Below are positions 10,329 to 22,416 of a DNA stretch of 64,000 bases, piece by piece. The stretch covers positions 1 to 64,000 of the forward strand of contig ML986617.1 of assembly GCA_010094045.1 (NCBI GenBank). The letters are read 5' to 3'. The stretch is from Lojkania enalia. Lineage: Eukaryota; Ascomycota; Dothideomycetes; Pleosporales. Positions within the stretch are counted from its first letter, which is position 1, and the number at the start of each line of letters is the position of its first letter. The position numbers and the translations under genes were made by a program. The notes below the pieces were generated by a model. That model was not told the DNA's origin. It worked only from the letters and a program-made list of their open reading frames with translations, and did not search any database.

Positions 10329-11730
10329 TGTGGTTCGTATGCTGCGCCGGGTCAGACAACGCGCGACGCGTGAATGATCTCCACGAATTCACGAGGAGAG
10401 GCCCGTGCTTTGTGATGACTAAACAGATTGATTTGACAAGCAGGGTCTAATCAACATTGTGCCCTCGGTAGTACCAGGTGCGCAGCAACGCAGCGCCAGG
10501 CCGACTACACGAGCCATATCATCAGAGCCGTTTACAATCTGATTCATCATAAATGGCGATTAAGGCCGTTGAGCACCCACTTGCACGCCCAGTTGTCTCT
10601 CACGCGCGGAGTGTCTCGGAAATTGTCTCGCTGTCTATTCCCGACCCACCATACTAGAGGCTCCGCTGACTGTTCCGGAATAAAGACCAAAATATCTGTC
10701 TCGTTTCACCCTCTCTGTTGGGGTACCAATTCTGAGGGCCCAAATCCAATCATTCTGGAACATCTCGCCCAAAGCGCTAGCAGCATTTGTGTGCCCATTG
10801 TGGCCAATATGCTGCGAACCGCTTACTACGCTTCAACGGAAGCTGGCGGCTAGCGTTCAGCTTTGTAGACGAGCGGTAGAAGCCATGTCTTGACATAGGA
10901 GGCGGCCGCTTTCACATCTGTGCCTGTTCGTGAAGGACCGGCTAAGCGTTTAGTAAGTATTTGTCCCTTTGTCTTGGGTGTGTGTTTTTCAACATCACAC
11001 AGTGCTGGACTTCGGTCAGAACACCCCTGGGTTCTTTGGAGCTCTGGCACAATTCATGTAGGGCCAAAACTGTCACTTGCGTAGTCTTCCCGTCAATGTC
11101 AAAGATCCGTAAACAGAGGGCGTACCATAGGGCTTAGCACTATTTCCATCGGGCGCTTGGCTGCGAAGAGCGAGAGGCTTGCATCGCCACGCGATACGTA
11201 ATTGTTCGAATAGCGAAGAAAGAAGAATTCTCGTTGGTCCTTCAGCCATCAGAGATGAAAGGCCGCTAGATCTTCATAAGCTGCATTAGCCGACGCGGCA
11301 TGCTATAGGAATTAGCACTTGCCGCTTGTTCCGTTGTGGTTGAAATGCTTCCAGACTGACTTCATCCTGGGATCGCCGCGTCATCAACCCTCCAGTGTCG
11401 CAGTGCGCCTCTCCCTTAAGATCAGCGTGACGACGCCTTGGCTGTACAACAGTTGACCCAGTCTCTCTCACTATTTACCACTTCTAGGAGCACTCTATTC
11501 CTTCCATTCCTAATGTTTTCCCTTGGCTTTTGCTGCTCGTAGGTTTTAGGTTACAAATTCCCGCGGCATACAACGTTCAAAGCCATTAACCCTACCACGG
11601 ATCCACCGCATTGCTGGAACGCTTCTACCTCTTACCGTCCTCACATTGGTACTATCTACGATCGAGAACAATTAGTCCTGTGTATATCTGCAACACCCGG
11701 CCTTAATATCTTGTATCAATCAATATCGCT
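10329..11730. other. Intergenic, divergent promoter of rfc4 and aspartyl protease
   Basis: 1.4 kb with only short, unconvincing ORFs. It must hold the promoters of rfc4 (minus) and the aspartyl protease (plus). I recognise no tRNA, repeat or gene remnant. Confidence 0.45.
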
Positions 11731-13328
11731 ATGAAATATCGGACCCTAGCGCTTGCAGCGAGCGCCTCCTTATTTTCAGTTGACGGCTTTCAACTTATCC
11801 AACGGGAAGTGAGTCTATCTCTTGGCTTTCAACGTTCCCGAGAAGCTTGATGTGGGGGTGAGATTCTTGAATCCTTCGGAGACCTAGGCGAAATTGGCAA
11901 GGCTTTTCTTAGCTTTGACGGCCGGATTCCTTGCCAAGATGAAACATTTACTGATTGGAACAGAATCCTAGAGTTTTTGGACTTGATATTCAGCGCAGGC
12001 ATGTTACCAACCCGGTTGCCCGCGACCGATTACGGCGCCGCCAATCGAATACCCTGCAGCAAACTCTAGATAACTTCGAAACACTCTATTTTGCAAATGC
12101 AAGCCTGGGTACGCCTGAGCAGAACTTGCGTTTGCATATTGATACCGGCAGCAGTGACCTTTGGGCAAATGCCGCTAGCTCACGATTATGCTCCTCCCGT
12201 AGCGACCAGTGTGCCCTAGCAGGAACTTACGATTCAAATGCCTCCTCAACATATGAGTATGTGAACAGCAACTTCAATATTTCCTATGTCGACGGCTCGG
12301 GTGCGTCAGGCGACTACGCAAAAGATACCTTTCATTTTGGTGGCAAGGCTATAGAAGGACTACAATTTGGTATTGGATATGATTCAAGCTCTGCAGAGGG
12401 TATCTTGGGCATCGGCTATACAATAAATGAAGTTCAGGTGAACAGGGCAGGAGGTAGACCGTACCCCAACCTGCCTCAGCTTCTAGTAGACAACGGCGAG
12501 ATCAACACGAACGCCTACTCCCTATGGCTAAACGATTTAGATGCGTCAACCGGTAGCATCCTGTTTGGCGGTGTCGATACCAGGAAATACAGCGGCACAA
12601 TTCGCACACTTCCCATTATTCCCACGCAGGGCGTCTATGCGGAGTTTATCATTGCTTTGACTGGCCTAGGTATGAACGGTAGGGTAGGATCCTTGTTCAG
12701 CGGCCAGAACGTTCCAGTCCTACTCGATTCAGGTTCTTCGCTTATGTATCTGCCCGACGACATCACTCGCGAACTATACTCTCAGTTCAACGCTCAGTAT
12801 GACTCAAGCCAAGGCGCTGCATTCGTGGATTGCGATTTGGCCAACCAGGAAGGAAGCTTAGAGTTCACTTTCAGCGAGCCAACCATCTCGGTAGCTCTAA
12901 ATGAGCTTGTCCTTGTTGTTGGTACTCAGCGCGGCCAACCCGTATGTATACTAGGTATTGGCCTAGCCGGCGATTCGACCTGCGTTCTCGGAGATACCTT
13001 CTTGCGATCCGCATATGTCGTGTACGATCTCGACAATGACCAGATCGGACTAGCTCAGACGAATTTCAACTCTACGGAGACATCCATCGAGGAAATTTCG
13101 AGTGGATCTTCTGGCATTCCAAATGCTAGTGGCGTCCCTAATGCCGTTTCCTCTGGTATTGTTGGGACAGGTGGCGGAAGGAATGGAGGCCCTCCAGTTA
13201 CTGCTACGGCTGGCAGTCCGTCTTCGACCGGTGCTGCCATTCCTATAGCAACTCCTCTCGCAATGCTTCCATACGGCGCTGCCATTGCAGGTGCTGGGCT
13301 AATCGCTGGCTTCCACGGACTGTATTGA
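11731..13328 (+). CDS. Secreted, probably GPI-anchored aspartyl protease (A1, yapsin-like)
   Basis: A pepsin-family (A1) endopeptidase. Exon 1 (11731-11808) encodes a signal peptide, MKYRTLALAASASLFSVDG. Exon 2 (11964-13328) joins in phase 0 for 480 aa total. The propeptide ends near an Arg-rich site (RLRRR, residues about 48-52), a probable kexin site. Active-site motifs are DTGSSDLW (Asp at about residue 86) and DSGSSLMYL (Asp at about residue 281). The C-terminus has a Ser/Gly-rich spacer followed by a hydrophobic tail (PLAMLPYGAAIAGAGLIAG), the pattern of a GPI attachment signal. That places it at the cell surface or wall, like yeast yapsins and Aspergillus OpsB/CtsD-type enzymes. The gene ends 41 bp before the assembly gap, so its 3' UTR is incomplete. 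Confidence 0.9.
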
Positions 13329-13369
13329 TGCTCTACCCTTACGTTTAAAAAAAAATATTTTTTTTTTTT

Positions 13370-13429
13370 NNNNNNNNNNNNNNNNNNNNNNNNNNNNNNN
13401 NNNNNNNNNNNNNNNNNNNNNNNNNNNNN
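13370..13429. other. Assembly gap (60 Ns) flanked by T tracts
   Basis: Sixty undetermined bases sit between an A9-T-A-T run on the left and a T8 run on the right. This is the typical outcome of a homopolymer or microsatellite that broke the assembly; the true length is unknown. Confidence 0.98.
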
Positions 13430-15088
13430 TTTTTTTTCATGAGTCTCAGATCATGATGCCTGAGTTGCATTCGGCGGCGTTCATGGTTCTAGCAACAGGT
13501 GGCAATTATCTATCTCCGTAGTTAGTATTCCATGATTCATGGTCATTGTATTTCTATATCGTTGAGCAGGCAATGGTGTTAAAGCGGTAGGATGCATTTT
13601 ATTAAAGTTGAGGGAAATGCAACAAATGATAACGATTTGATCTGTTACAGTAGATCTTAGATGATTAGGTGAAGCTATTGACGGGCAGCATTCGGCATTT
13701 AGGTACATTTTACAGCCTAAATGCACGTGAACCGAAGTACCACGAGCCGGTCAGCATTCGAAAATGCGTATCAGCTCGCATTGAATATTGACGAATGTAT
13801 GTGTTCGAGCATATATACGAAACTCCACATCCTCCATTCCACTCGGTTGAGGTGTCCGGAGATATGGACGAAGCAGTCTAGCTCTCAGTGTCCTGTGAGT
13901 AACTGCTTCCACTATGCACGAGTCCCTAGTTAAGGCCAGTGAAGGCCATTGGTGACATTCGACCATTTTCAGAGGATAAGGAGGCTTTGGAAATCTTGTC
14001 TGCGAAGCAAGAGCTATGCGATGGCCATTTGAGAAAATTTCTAAAGGCCCGTGCGTAGTCGTCGTTGGTCGACTTAAAGATGTTACTAAGATCTATGGAC
14101 TTCATGCAAGGCCTAGTCCCCCTCCCGAAATTCTACCAAGAATATGTGTATATCCCTTATTACAAACGGATCTTGCAATACAGCTTCCGTAAGGATCTGT
14201 TGTCTTTGCAAGAATTCCGGTTTATTGCACTCTAGTCGTTTTGAGAAAACTTTCAGATAGCTGCTAGGATTGAATAAGGAGTTGAGGCTTATGCATTCTA
14301 CTAGTGTAAATTGTCACTCAGAGGCTCTCGTGCGACCCCGACGTTTCATATGCATTTAAAATGGCAAATGCACGAAATTGGAGCATTTCACCATACCAAC
14401 TTATGACCGAATGTTCCTGGACGCTAATTTCAGCCGCTCTTTCGCGAGTATGCAGCTTTCTTTGACCAGGATGAAGCCTCGATCAACAAGAAGGCAAGAA
14501 ATGTGGAAGAGGATGGCGAGGCTTAAGCCAATAGTAATACAAGAAGGAGGAACAAGACTTCAGCCCCCTCGTACCACGTAACTATTTCAAAGACCGTCGA
14601 CTTGGCAATCGAGACCTTCTCAGATAAAGGCCCACAAGGCAATGCACTGCCACTCATGGAACGAGGCACGAGCTAGATGGGGCCTTGATTCGCTAGCTAC
14701 CTAGCAACAGCCGAAATCGTCATGGCCTCATTGGTTGCATATACCAACTCCACCATCCTTCTCCCCGTTTGTCTGCATGCTAGAGCAGGCAACTTTAGAC
14801 CGTGCCTTACGCCGCAAAGCTATTAATGGCAAAGGCTGGGCTTCGAAGGCTCGTGTTCGGTCAGCTTCACAGCTATATCCCGGCTTGTTATGCTATAATT
14901 TGAGCACCTTGATCTACATTGAAGCTAGGATACAGCCTCACCCCACCAGGTGATATAAGAGTCTAGTGGACACCTGCGCCCTAGAAATTCCCAAGGCGTC
15001 CGACTCCAATCTTTGCATTTTCGCGAACTCCCTAGCTGTGTGTCTATTCGACTAATCTTTAAATTCCCCTTGCAGACTACACACAACA
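13430..15088. other. Intergenic, no gene recognised
   Basis: 1.66 kb after the gap. ORFs are at most 81 codons and look random. A CCTTGCAG acceptor just before 15076 suggests that the following gene has a 5'-UTR intron. Nothing else is identifiable. Confidence 0.4.
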
Positions 15089-15732
15089 ATGGCCGGACTC
15101 CCACCAGTTCCCCAGCCCATTGGCATCTTCGGCCAATTTATCGCGCAACAGCCAGAGACGCTTATCCTCAAGGAGAAAGTTCTCTCTCTTACCGGCGATA
15201 GCTTCAGCATCAAGCTTCAAAATGGCACCCCAATCCTTCAGGTCGAGGGCAAAGTCATGTCGCTCTCCGGCCGAAAGACAGTCCGAGACATGGCAGGCAA
15301 CCATCTTTTCGATATCGTTAAGGAGCACTTCCACATCCACACCACCTTTGCCATTAAGGACCCGCAAGACAGGAAGATTATGGAGGTGAAGTCAAAATTT
15401 CAGCGTAAGTAGCTCATTTCACAGGCGTTGGCGAAATGCTAGGCTGACGCTGCGGCACAGTCCTAGGCAGCAAAGCCATTGGAACCTTCACCTCTAGCAA
15501 CGGCAAGGCAGAAGAGCTCCAGATGAAGGGCAATTGGTTCGATACTACGGCCGATATCACAGACGAAGCGCAAAGCGGCATTGTCGTCGCACGCATCAAT
15601 CGCAAGCTTCTCAGCGGCAAGGATATCTTGTTCGGCCAGCAGACCTATGCTTTGCAGGTTGCGCCAGGTGTTGATATGGCGCTCATGGTGGCTATGTGCA
15701 TTGCCATGGACGAGAAGAACAACGAAAAGTAG
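15089..15732 (+). CDS. LURP-one/tubby C-terminal-like domain protein
   Basis: Two exons (15089-15404 and 15461-15732), phase 1, give 195 aa. The pattern is that of the LOR (LURP-one-related, DUF567) family, a single tubby-like beta-barrel: SLTGDSFSIKLQNGTPILQV, then a turn LSGRKTVRDMAGNHLFDI, IKDPQDRKIMEVKSKF, then GTFTSSNGKAEELQMKGNW, ending VAPGVDMALMVAMCIAMDE. That ending is the family's typical C-terminal hydrophobic helix threading the barrel. The biochemical role is unknown; related plant and fungal members are linked to stress or membrane phosphoinositide binding. Length is standard (about 190-220 aa). Confidence 0.85.
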
Positions 15733-16421
15733 TATAATCGGTGACCCTAGGTGTTCTTGGAGTTTCGGGGGACTTTATGAGCTCGATATCCTGCATATGT
15801 CAATCCAAGCTGTCAATAGATGGCTTGGATGAATGCTTTTGTCGGGGGCAGAACTAAATTGTTGGTGGATATCGGTCCCTGAGGTTGAATGAATTAATGA
15901 TACCCTATTTCCATTTCTTGTGCGATAATGGAGTGGCTCGAATTTAGAAATGAAAGGGTGGCCTTGCGCTAGAGAAAACAATGGGTCAGGTCTCATTACC
16001 CAAGGATGATTATCGGTTCGAGGCACTCGCCATTGTAGTATATCATTCACCAGAACGCCCAAAAAATTTTTTCATTTTTTTTTTAAGCGTTGTACATACA
16101 ATAGCTTGGTCTATGAACCAATGATAAATTGTGGTACCCGCATCATATCATATCAAAGGAACACGTGTAGAAGTTCAGTGCATTCGCTACGCTGGAATGG
16201 CTCGTTCTTGAAGTACGATAGAGCTAGCACCTGGTCCGTGCCCTCCTACATGCACCTTGCTGTAAACTTTTTCGCGTCGTCCAAACTTTTGTTGATCACA
16301 AGTCCGTCTTAGGCGCATCACATTCTCTCACCAATTGATACCCTGTTTCCTTTCTGCTACCTTTGGATCCTTAATTTCTTGAGTCTCTAAGTTCTTATAC
16401 TCTTCTCATCCCACCATCACA
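15733..16421. other. Intergenic, 3' end of LOR gene to GGC1 promoter
   Basis: Nothing beyond untranslated sequence is seen. An A6-T6-CAT10-like homopolymer stretch lies at about 16068-16084. The leader just before the carrier gene is pyrimidine-rich (CTTCTCATCCCACCATCACA), as is common in ascomycete 5' UTRs. Confidence 0.4.
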
Positions 16422-17536
16422 ATGGCGCCCTCTATATCGGAGGCCACTTCAAAAGTCGCGAATGTTGCCGGAAGCACACAAGCTGCAGCAAAAGACTACA
16501 AGAAGGAATCTACCGCGGCTAGATTTCTGGGTGCAGGTAAATGGATGAGCGTTGCTCGACCCTAGCTTGCATTGACACTTCGAAGGATGCGCCGGTATCG
16601 CAGAGCTTATGGTTTTCCACCCCGTCGACACCACTGCGAAGCGATTAATGAGCAATTATGGCAAGGTACGGCATACTACTCCTCGGAAATAATAGAAAGT
16701 GAAATGCTAATGGTCTGTGCTAGATTACATCGGCGTCTCAGCTTAATTCAGTCATCTTCAAAGAAAAGGCACAAGCTTCAGTCCCGAGTCGGTTCATCTC
16801 TCTATTCCCCGGCCTAGGCTATGCAGCCGCTTACAAAGTTCTTCAACGTGTTTACAAGTACGGCGGACAGCCTTTTGTGAGGGACTACCTAGCAAAGAAC
16901 CACGGAGATAGCTTTGACCGTACATTTGGAAAGGGCAACGGGAAGGCTATAATGCATGCGACAGCTGGGAGTCTAATTGGCATTGGTGAGATTGTCATCT
17001 TGCCTTTAGACGTCCTCAAGATCAAGCGTCAGACAAATCCCGAAGCATTCCAGGGCCGAGGACTGTTTAAGATTATTGCGGACGAGGGGTTCGGTCTGTA
17101 CCGTGGCTGGGGCTGGACGGCTGCACGTAACGCTCCAGGATCATTTGCGGTACGTTACAGCGATGGTTCGTAACATATATGGACTGACAAGAATGGATAG
17201 CTGTTTGGAGGCTCTGCCGCAGCAAAGGAGTATCTATTCAAGCTAACTGACTACAACGCCGCTAGCTGGTCACAAAATTTCGTCGCTTCGATTGCCGGTG
17301 CTAGTGCATCACTCATCGTATCTGCTCCTCTGGATGTTATCAAGACTAGGATTCAGAATCGAAACTTCGATAATCCCGAGAGTGGCTTCAGGATTGTCTC
17401 CAAGATGGTCCGCAACGAAGGTTTTACCTCTTTTTTCAAGGGCCTGACGCCTAAGTTGCTTATGACTGGACCTAAGCTTGTGTTCTCGTTCTGGCTCGCC
17501 CAGACGCTTATTCCCGCCTTTAACAAGGTAATCTAG
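16422..17536 (+). CDS. GGC1: Mitochondrial GTP/GDP carrier (Ggc1/Yhm1)
   Basis: A mitochondrial carrier-family protein of the inner membrane. Ggc1 exchanges cytosolic GTP for matrix GDP and affects mitochondrial iron balance and DNA maintenance in yeast. Four exons (16422-16536, 16586-16665, 16724-17149, 17201-17536) give 318 aa. Three repeats are visible by their Px(D/E)xx(K/R) signatures: HPVDTTAKRLMSNYGK, LPLDVLKIKRQTNPE and APLDVIKTRIQNRNFDNPES. The segments LFPGLGYAAAYKVLQRVYKYGGQPF and GLYRGWGWTAARNAPGSFA are near-identical to yeast Ggc1 as I remember it and set it apart from other carriers. The stop at 17534 follows AFNKVI; a further intron starting at GTAATC (17528) with a short extra exon is possible but not needed. 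Confidence 0.9.
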
Positions 17537-18170
17537 GGGCTTGGTTTGATTCGGAGTTTCTATATTGTACCATAGTAGGGGAAAACGGATCATGTTCGAC
17601 AGGCAAGCGACATGCTGTTTGCACCAGCACCTTTAAAGGACAGCTCTAGAGAGATGCGCATGAGCATACGTATGAATATACTCTTCTCTAATAATCTATG
17701 TCATTAGCCAATTCTTAGGGTCATGCAGTGACTATTATAAGCGATCATGCTTCCGGTGTCACCTGGGCAGCTAGCTACCTAGATCAAGGTTGCAGCCTCA
17801 ATCCATCACGTGAGCCCGCTCCCGATCTGCAAGTTTGGCTCGAATGATGCACTGGGTGATGGTGAAGGCTGGGGAGTCATCTGTTAAGGATATTGTTCGT
17901 CTTACGGAGGAGGAAACTACGGGATATGTTTGGGATATGGTGAAGGCGGTTTCTTAGATTCCGTCAGCTGGCAAAATGGCCGCGGCCCGTGCGCGCCGAG
18001 CCCTGTCCTTCACGCACCTCACCTAGGCATGTCCACCGCCTGGTCTCTACCCTAGGTACTTAAACTCCATCGCACCCACAGCCCACAACCTCCCCAGATT
18101 CTCTACCTCCGAAACGACGATACACGACGACCTTCTCCTCTAACCTGCATCACAGACTACCGCCGCCAAT
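17537..18170. promoter_or_regulatory. GGC1 3' region and ypt1 promoter
   Basis: No ORF of interest. The last 150 bases before the ypt1 ATG are C/T-rich (for example CCTTCTCCTCTAACC) and end in CCGCCAAT-ATG, a strong ascomycete start context. A palindromic CCTAGGTACTTAA stretch lies near 18050. Confidence 0.35.
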
Positions 18171-19155
18171 ATGAACCCTGAGTAGTACGTAACCTCCGTC
18201 GGTTCCTAGCGCCACCGATTCTAGGGCCTTGATATCGGGCGCGGATATAGATATGAAGCTGACTTTTGTGATCTTAGAGTACCGTATATACTGGCTACCA
18301 TCCCAATACCTCTACTCTAGCACTAGCACTTGCACCAACACTTGCGCTACCTGTTCTTAGAGTCATGGCTTTGCTAATAATTCAACCAGATATGACTATC
18401 TCTTCAAGCTCCTTCTCATCGGTGACTCCGGTGTCGGAAAGTCTTGCTTGCTCCTTCGTTTCGCAGATGACACCTACACAGAGAGCTACATCTCCACGAT
18501 CGGGGTGGACTTCGTACGTGCAAATTAGGAGCTTACTCCCTGTTAACTTATGGTTTACTAACTAGCGGGTATAGAAAATTAGGACGATCGAACTAGATGG
18601 CAAGACCGTGAAGCTCCAGATCGTGTGTATATCCATCTCTTGTCCTTTCGCTATATGCTTACAAAGTGTTGTAGTGGGACACCGCCGGACAAGAGCGCTT
18701 CCGAACTATCACCTCGTCTTACTACCGCGGCGCGCATGGCATCTGTGTCGTCTACGATGTCACCGACATGGACTCGTTCAACAACGTGAAGCAGTGGTTG
18801 CAGGAGATCGACCGCTACGCTACTGAGGGCGTCAACAAGTTGTTGGTTGGAAACAAGTCCGATATGGCAGACAAGAAGGTTGTGGAGTACACTGTTGCCA
18901 AGGTTTGTTTGGATAGTGATCCAGGCATATATTGAGCAGAGATGCTGACAGAATTTGTAGGAGTTTGCGGACAGCCTCGGTATCCCCTTCCTAGAGACAT
19001 CCGCAAAGAGCGCCACGAACGTCGAACAAGCGTTCTTGACAATGGCACGCCAGATCAAAGAGCGCATGGGAACAACGACCGTCAACAACAAGCCGACAGT
19101 GCCCATCGGCCAAGGCCAAGGCGTACAAAGTGGTTCTGGCGGTGGCTGCTGCTAG
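18171..19155 (+). CDS. ypt1: Rab GTPase Ypt1/Rab1
   Basis: A small GTPase controlling ER-Golgi transport and autophagosome formation. Five exons (18171-18181, 18390-18513, 18575-18622, 18675-18902, 18961-19155) encode 201 aa. The first coding exon is only 11 nt (MNP plus two bases of the Glu codon). Only the GTAGTA donor at 18182 paired with the CCAG acceptor at 18389 restores [13 protein letters not shown]. Seen: P-loop GDSGVGKS, effector loop [31 protein letters not shown], the Rab1-type sequence [19 protein letters not shown], and a C-terminal GGGCC double-cysteine geranylgeranylation site. The 208-nt first intron may carry regulatory sequence, as is common for early introns. Confidence 0.96.
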
Positions 19156-20202
19156 GCGGTCCATAAATGCATGTCAAGATATACAATTCTAGGCGTGGGT
19201 GTTTCTTCCGGGATATCTAATGGTTGCGGTTGCTCTCTGTCCGCAAACCCGCCCCTCCATCTTTCCTGTGTTCATGCATGGACTAGACTGGTGGTATGCC
19301 GCTTTCTCCGAGTTGGATTTCATAAGGTTTCGACAGCGAGCTTTTCATGCATAGTAAGGGGAATGGTGAGAGTGGGTAGTAGAATGCAAGGCATTGAAGC
19401 CTTTTTTTGACTGTGGATGGGAGTGGTATCATTGGCCATCTTGCGTTGAACACTGGGTTTTCTCTTGTCTTTTACTAGGAGTTTTTTAGTTCTTATCCAT
19501 TATATTTTAACATGTGTACCTTTTTTTTTTTTGGTTTAATATGTGATGCTATTCTTAGACTATTCACTCCTAACCTACTATTATTTCTAATGCTAAGTTT
19601 GTAATTGGCAAACTCTAAATGTGGATGGATCAAATGGCAATTGATCCCGGATATTCAAACGATGGGATTTTCCCAGGCAGCTGTAGATGCCATCTTTCCC
19701 CCCTATACTCTTTATAGGTGGAAGCATGGAATTGAAACAACTGGATAAAGGCACAGATTTCATTGAATCTGAATATTTTACGTGACTCTTTGACCCGGTT
19801 TACAATGGTATTCTAGATGGTTGGTCACCTTCCCGAAGCGGTAAAGTATAGCGCTGACGTACTTAACGGAGCAGTTTCTCTAGGCAACTGCAAACAACAA
19901 TTGAGATGATAGATTTCTTCAACGACTTTAATCTCAAGACCTCCCCTTATTTTACAATTGATATTTCGTCGTGCTCTGGCAGTTTTTAACTGCAGTGCTT
20001 ATTACCGGTTTATTCCCACGCCGCTTCGGTCCAAAATTATCCACCTTTTCCTACTTCTTTCAATCCCCTCTATCAGCCATTCACTTGACTTATTATCCGC
20101 ACTTCGCAGTAATGAGTATTGTCGAATCTTGAATGGAAATGATAGATACGCAATCTTCAATCACATATTATATCGATCCGATCCTGCGGTCTCGGAAGAA
20201 CA
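19156..20202. other. ypt1 3' region and MFS promoter
   Basis: 1.05 kb of AT-leaning sequence with an approximately T12 tract near 19521-19532. No ORF above 89 codons, and none look coding. Confidence 0.4.
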
Positions 20203-21894
20203 ATGTCACTCAGATATGGCTTTTTAGGAGCGTTTCGATGGTTAGCAGATGAACTTGGTCTGAAGACCATGGCTTCAGCCGGACGAGATGTGTATCTGCT
20301 CATTTTGGCCCGATACCTAAGACTCTTCGCATATGGAGCGGTTGCACTCATTCTTGCGGTCTATTTTGAGGCCTTGGGCTTCTCAGATGAGCAAATAGGT
20401 CTCTTCATGACTTTGACTCTATTTGGCGATGTCCTCATCAGTCTTCTCCTGACACTCATTGCAGATGGCCTTGGCCGGAGACGTATACTCCTATTTTGTG
20501 CGCTTATGATGGCTATTTCTGGTGTTGTTTTCGCGACAACAAGTAATTATGTGGCTTTGCTCATAGCAGCCATAATCGGTGTCATCAGTCCAAGTGGAAA
20601 TGAGATTGGGCCTTTCAGAGCGGTGGAAGAATCCACACTCGCCCACCTGGTGCCGGAATCTGGGCGATCGGATGTGTTTACTTGGTATGTGGTGATGGCC
20701 GTTTTAGGTACTTCGACTGGTTTAGTAGTCGGCGGTCATGCTGTGGATTTTCTCGAGGCTAGGGATGGTTGGACCGAGGTGGATGCATACCGCACTATAT
20801 TCTGGATATATACAGGCGTTGGTGCAGCCAAAGCTATCATGGCCATGATATTGAGCCATCGATGTGAAGCCGGCAAGGACCACACTCCCTCTACCAACGA
20901 GAGCGCAACTGAGCCAGATGAGCACGAACCTCTTCTCAATGGCCACGAGGCCTTCCCAGAAGGGCGTCCACCAGCAAAGAAGAGGCGAAGAGTCTATAAT
21001 CCGTTCAGCATGATCTCAAGACAAAGCCGCTGGATCTTGCTCAAGCTGTGCAGCTTATTCTTCTTCGACTCTCTTGGAAGCGGAATGGTGCCCTTTTCCT
21101 TGGTCAACTTCTATATGGAACGGAAGTTTGACCTACCTAAGGGCAAACTGGGTGGAATTATGTCGGCTACGTGGTACGTACGCCATCATGATATTGTAAA
21201 ATTCATAGTAAGCTAAAGCATATATAGGTTCATGAGTACGATTGGCAACATATTTGCCTCCTCTCTTGCAAAAAGAATCGGGCTCATTCAAGCTATGGTC
21301 GCGACACATCTCCCAAGTTCAATATTCCTCGGTCTACTTCCACTCCCACCCGGCCTTTCGCTAACAATCTGCCTTCTGGTTGGACGCGCAGTTCTAAACT
21401 CAATGGACCAAGCGCCTCGATCAGCGTTCATTTCAATTGTTGTTTTGCCGGCGGAACGAACGGCAGTGATGGGCATTGTCAACATCTTGAAGACACTATC
21501 TCAAAGTAGTGGACCGTGGGTTACTGGTATTCTCGCACAACATGGACATTTTTGGGTTGCTTTCGTAGCCGCTGGTTCTATAAAGGCGGCGTACGATCTT
21601 GGGCTTCTCGCGCTGTTTGCTGGAAGGGTCCATGGCAGAGATGCTCCACGCGGTTCCACGGAGGGGAACGATAACGTCAGCAGTAGTATTTCGAGTCCCG
21701 ATAGGTTGTCCAGCGACAGCCAACACTTCGACGACGCCGAAGATGGCGCAAGAACTCCGTGTACAAGTGCACTGTCAGACGAGCAGTCAGTGAAGATCCC
21801 TTCTGATTGTGGAGAGAGCGAACATGTGGCAAAGCCTCCTTCTTTTCCCCCGTCAGGGTCCATTTCACAGCAATCGTTCGTCGGAATTGAGTAA
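20203..21894 (+). CDS. MFS transporter of unknown substrate
   Basis: A 12-TM-type major facilitator. Two exons (20203-21173, 21228-21894) joined through a split Trp codon (phase 2) give 545 aa. The A-type motif between TM2 and TM3 is LIADGLGRRRILLF. Hydrophobic blocks are clear at YGAVALILAVYF, LFMTLTLFGDVLISLLLTLI, ALLIAAIIGVISPSG and, in exon 2, IFLGLLPLPPGLSLTICLLVG. A long charged cytosolic loop (EPDEHEPLLNGHE to PPAKKRRRVYNPFS) splits the two halves, and the C-tail is acidic and Ser-rich. The conserved stretch SGNEIGPFRAVEESTLAHL belongs to a fungal MFS subfamily of unknown substrate, as far as I recall. No neighbouring gene suggests a substrate. Confidence 0.85.
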
Positions 21895-22416
21895 CTCCCG
21901 TAAATCACTACTCTTCATGTAGACTACCAAAGTAGAATCGGGCATAGCCTTGGGAGGATCTGGGCTCCGAGTGAATGAATCCAGCGTTTGATCGGCTCGT
22001 TGAAGCGACTTCGCTAGCATGGAACGAGTCTAGGCTGGACCCTGCGGCAACTAGTCCTGGCCATGCGATAAGAATGTAGTGTCGGCCGCTGAGCGTTCAA
22101 CAGTCATCATTCTTTACTCGTTATCCTCTCGGCTGGGCCGCGGTGCACGCTTCACGGTTCTTTGTGCAGCGCAGCGTTGGCCATTCTCCTCCAGCCCACG
22201 TGCGGAAAGTCCGGTTTGCAAGGGCTAAAACGGGGCTTGGAACTCTCAGCCCTATTGGACCCTGATTCCAACGTTTTCGCTACGACTCACATACAACAAA
22301 GAGTGCTCTTTGGCACCCCTGCACACTTTCCTACAATTGTTTAGGGCATTGGGTCCTCTATCATCGGATTCTCTTTTAATAAATAATTAAGTCCGGTCGC
22401 TCAGCCGGTGAAGAAA
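21895..22416. promoter_or_regulatory. Promoter interval of the pabAB gene
   Basis: About 520 bp between the MFS stop and the ADC synthase ATG; no gene seen. The last 90 bases turn AT-rich (TTTTAATAAATAATTAAG) just before the start. Confidence 0.35.
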
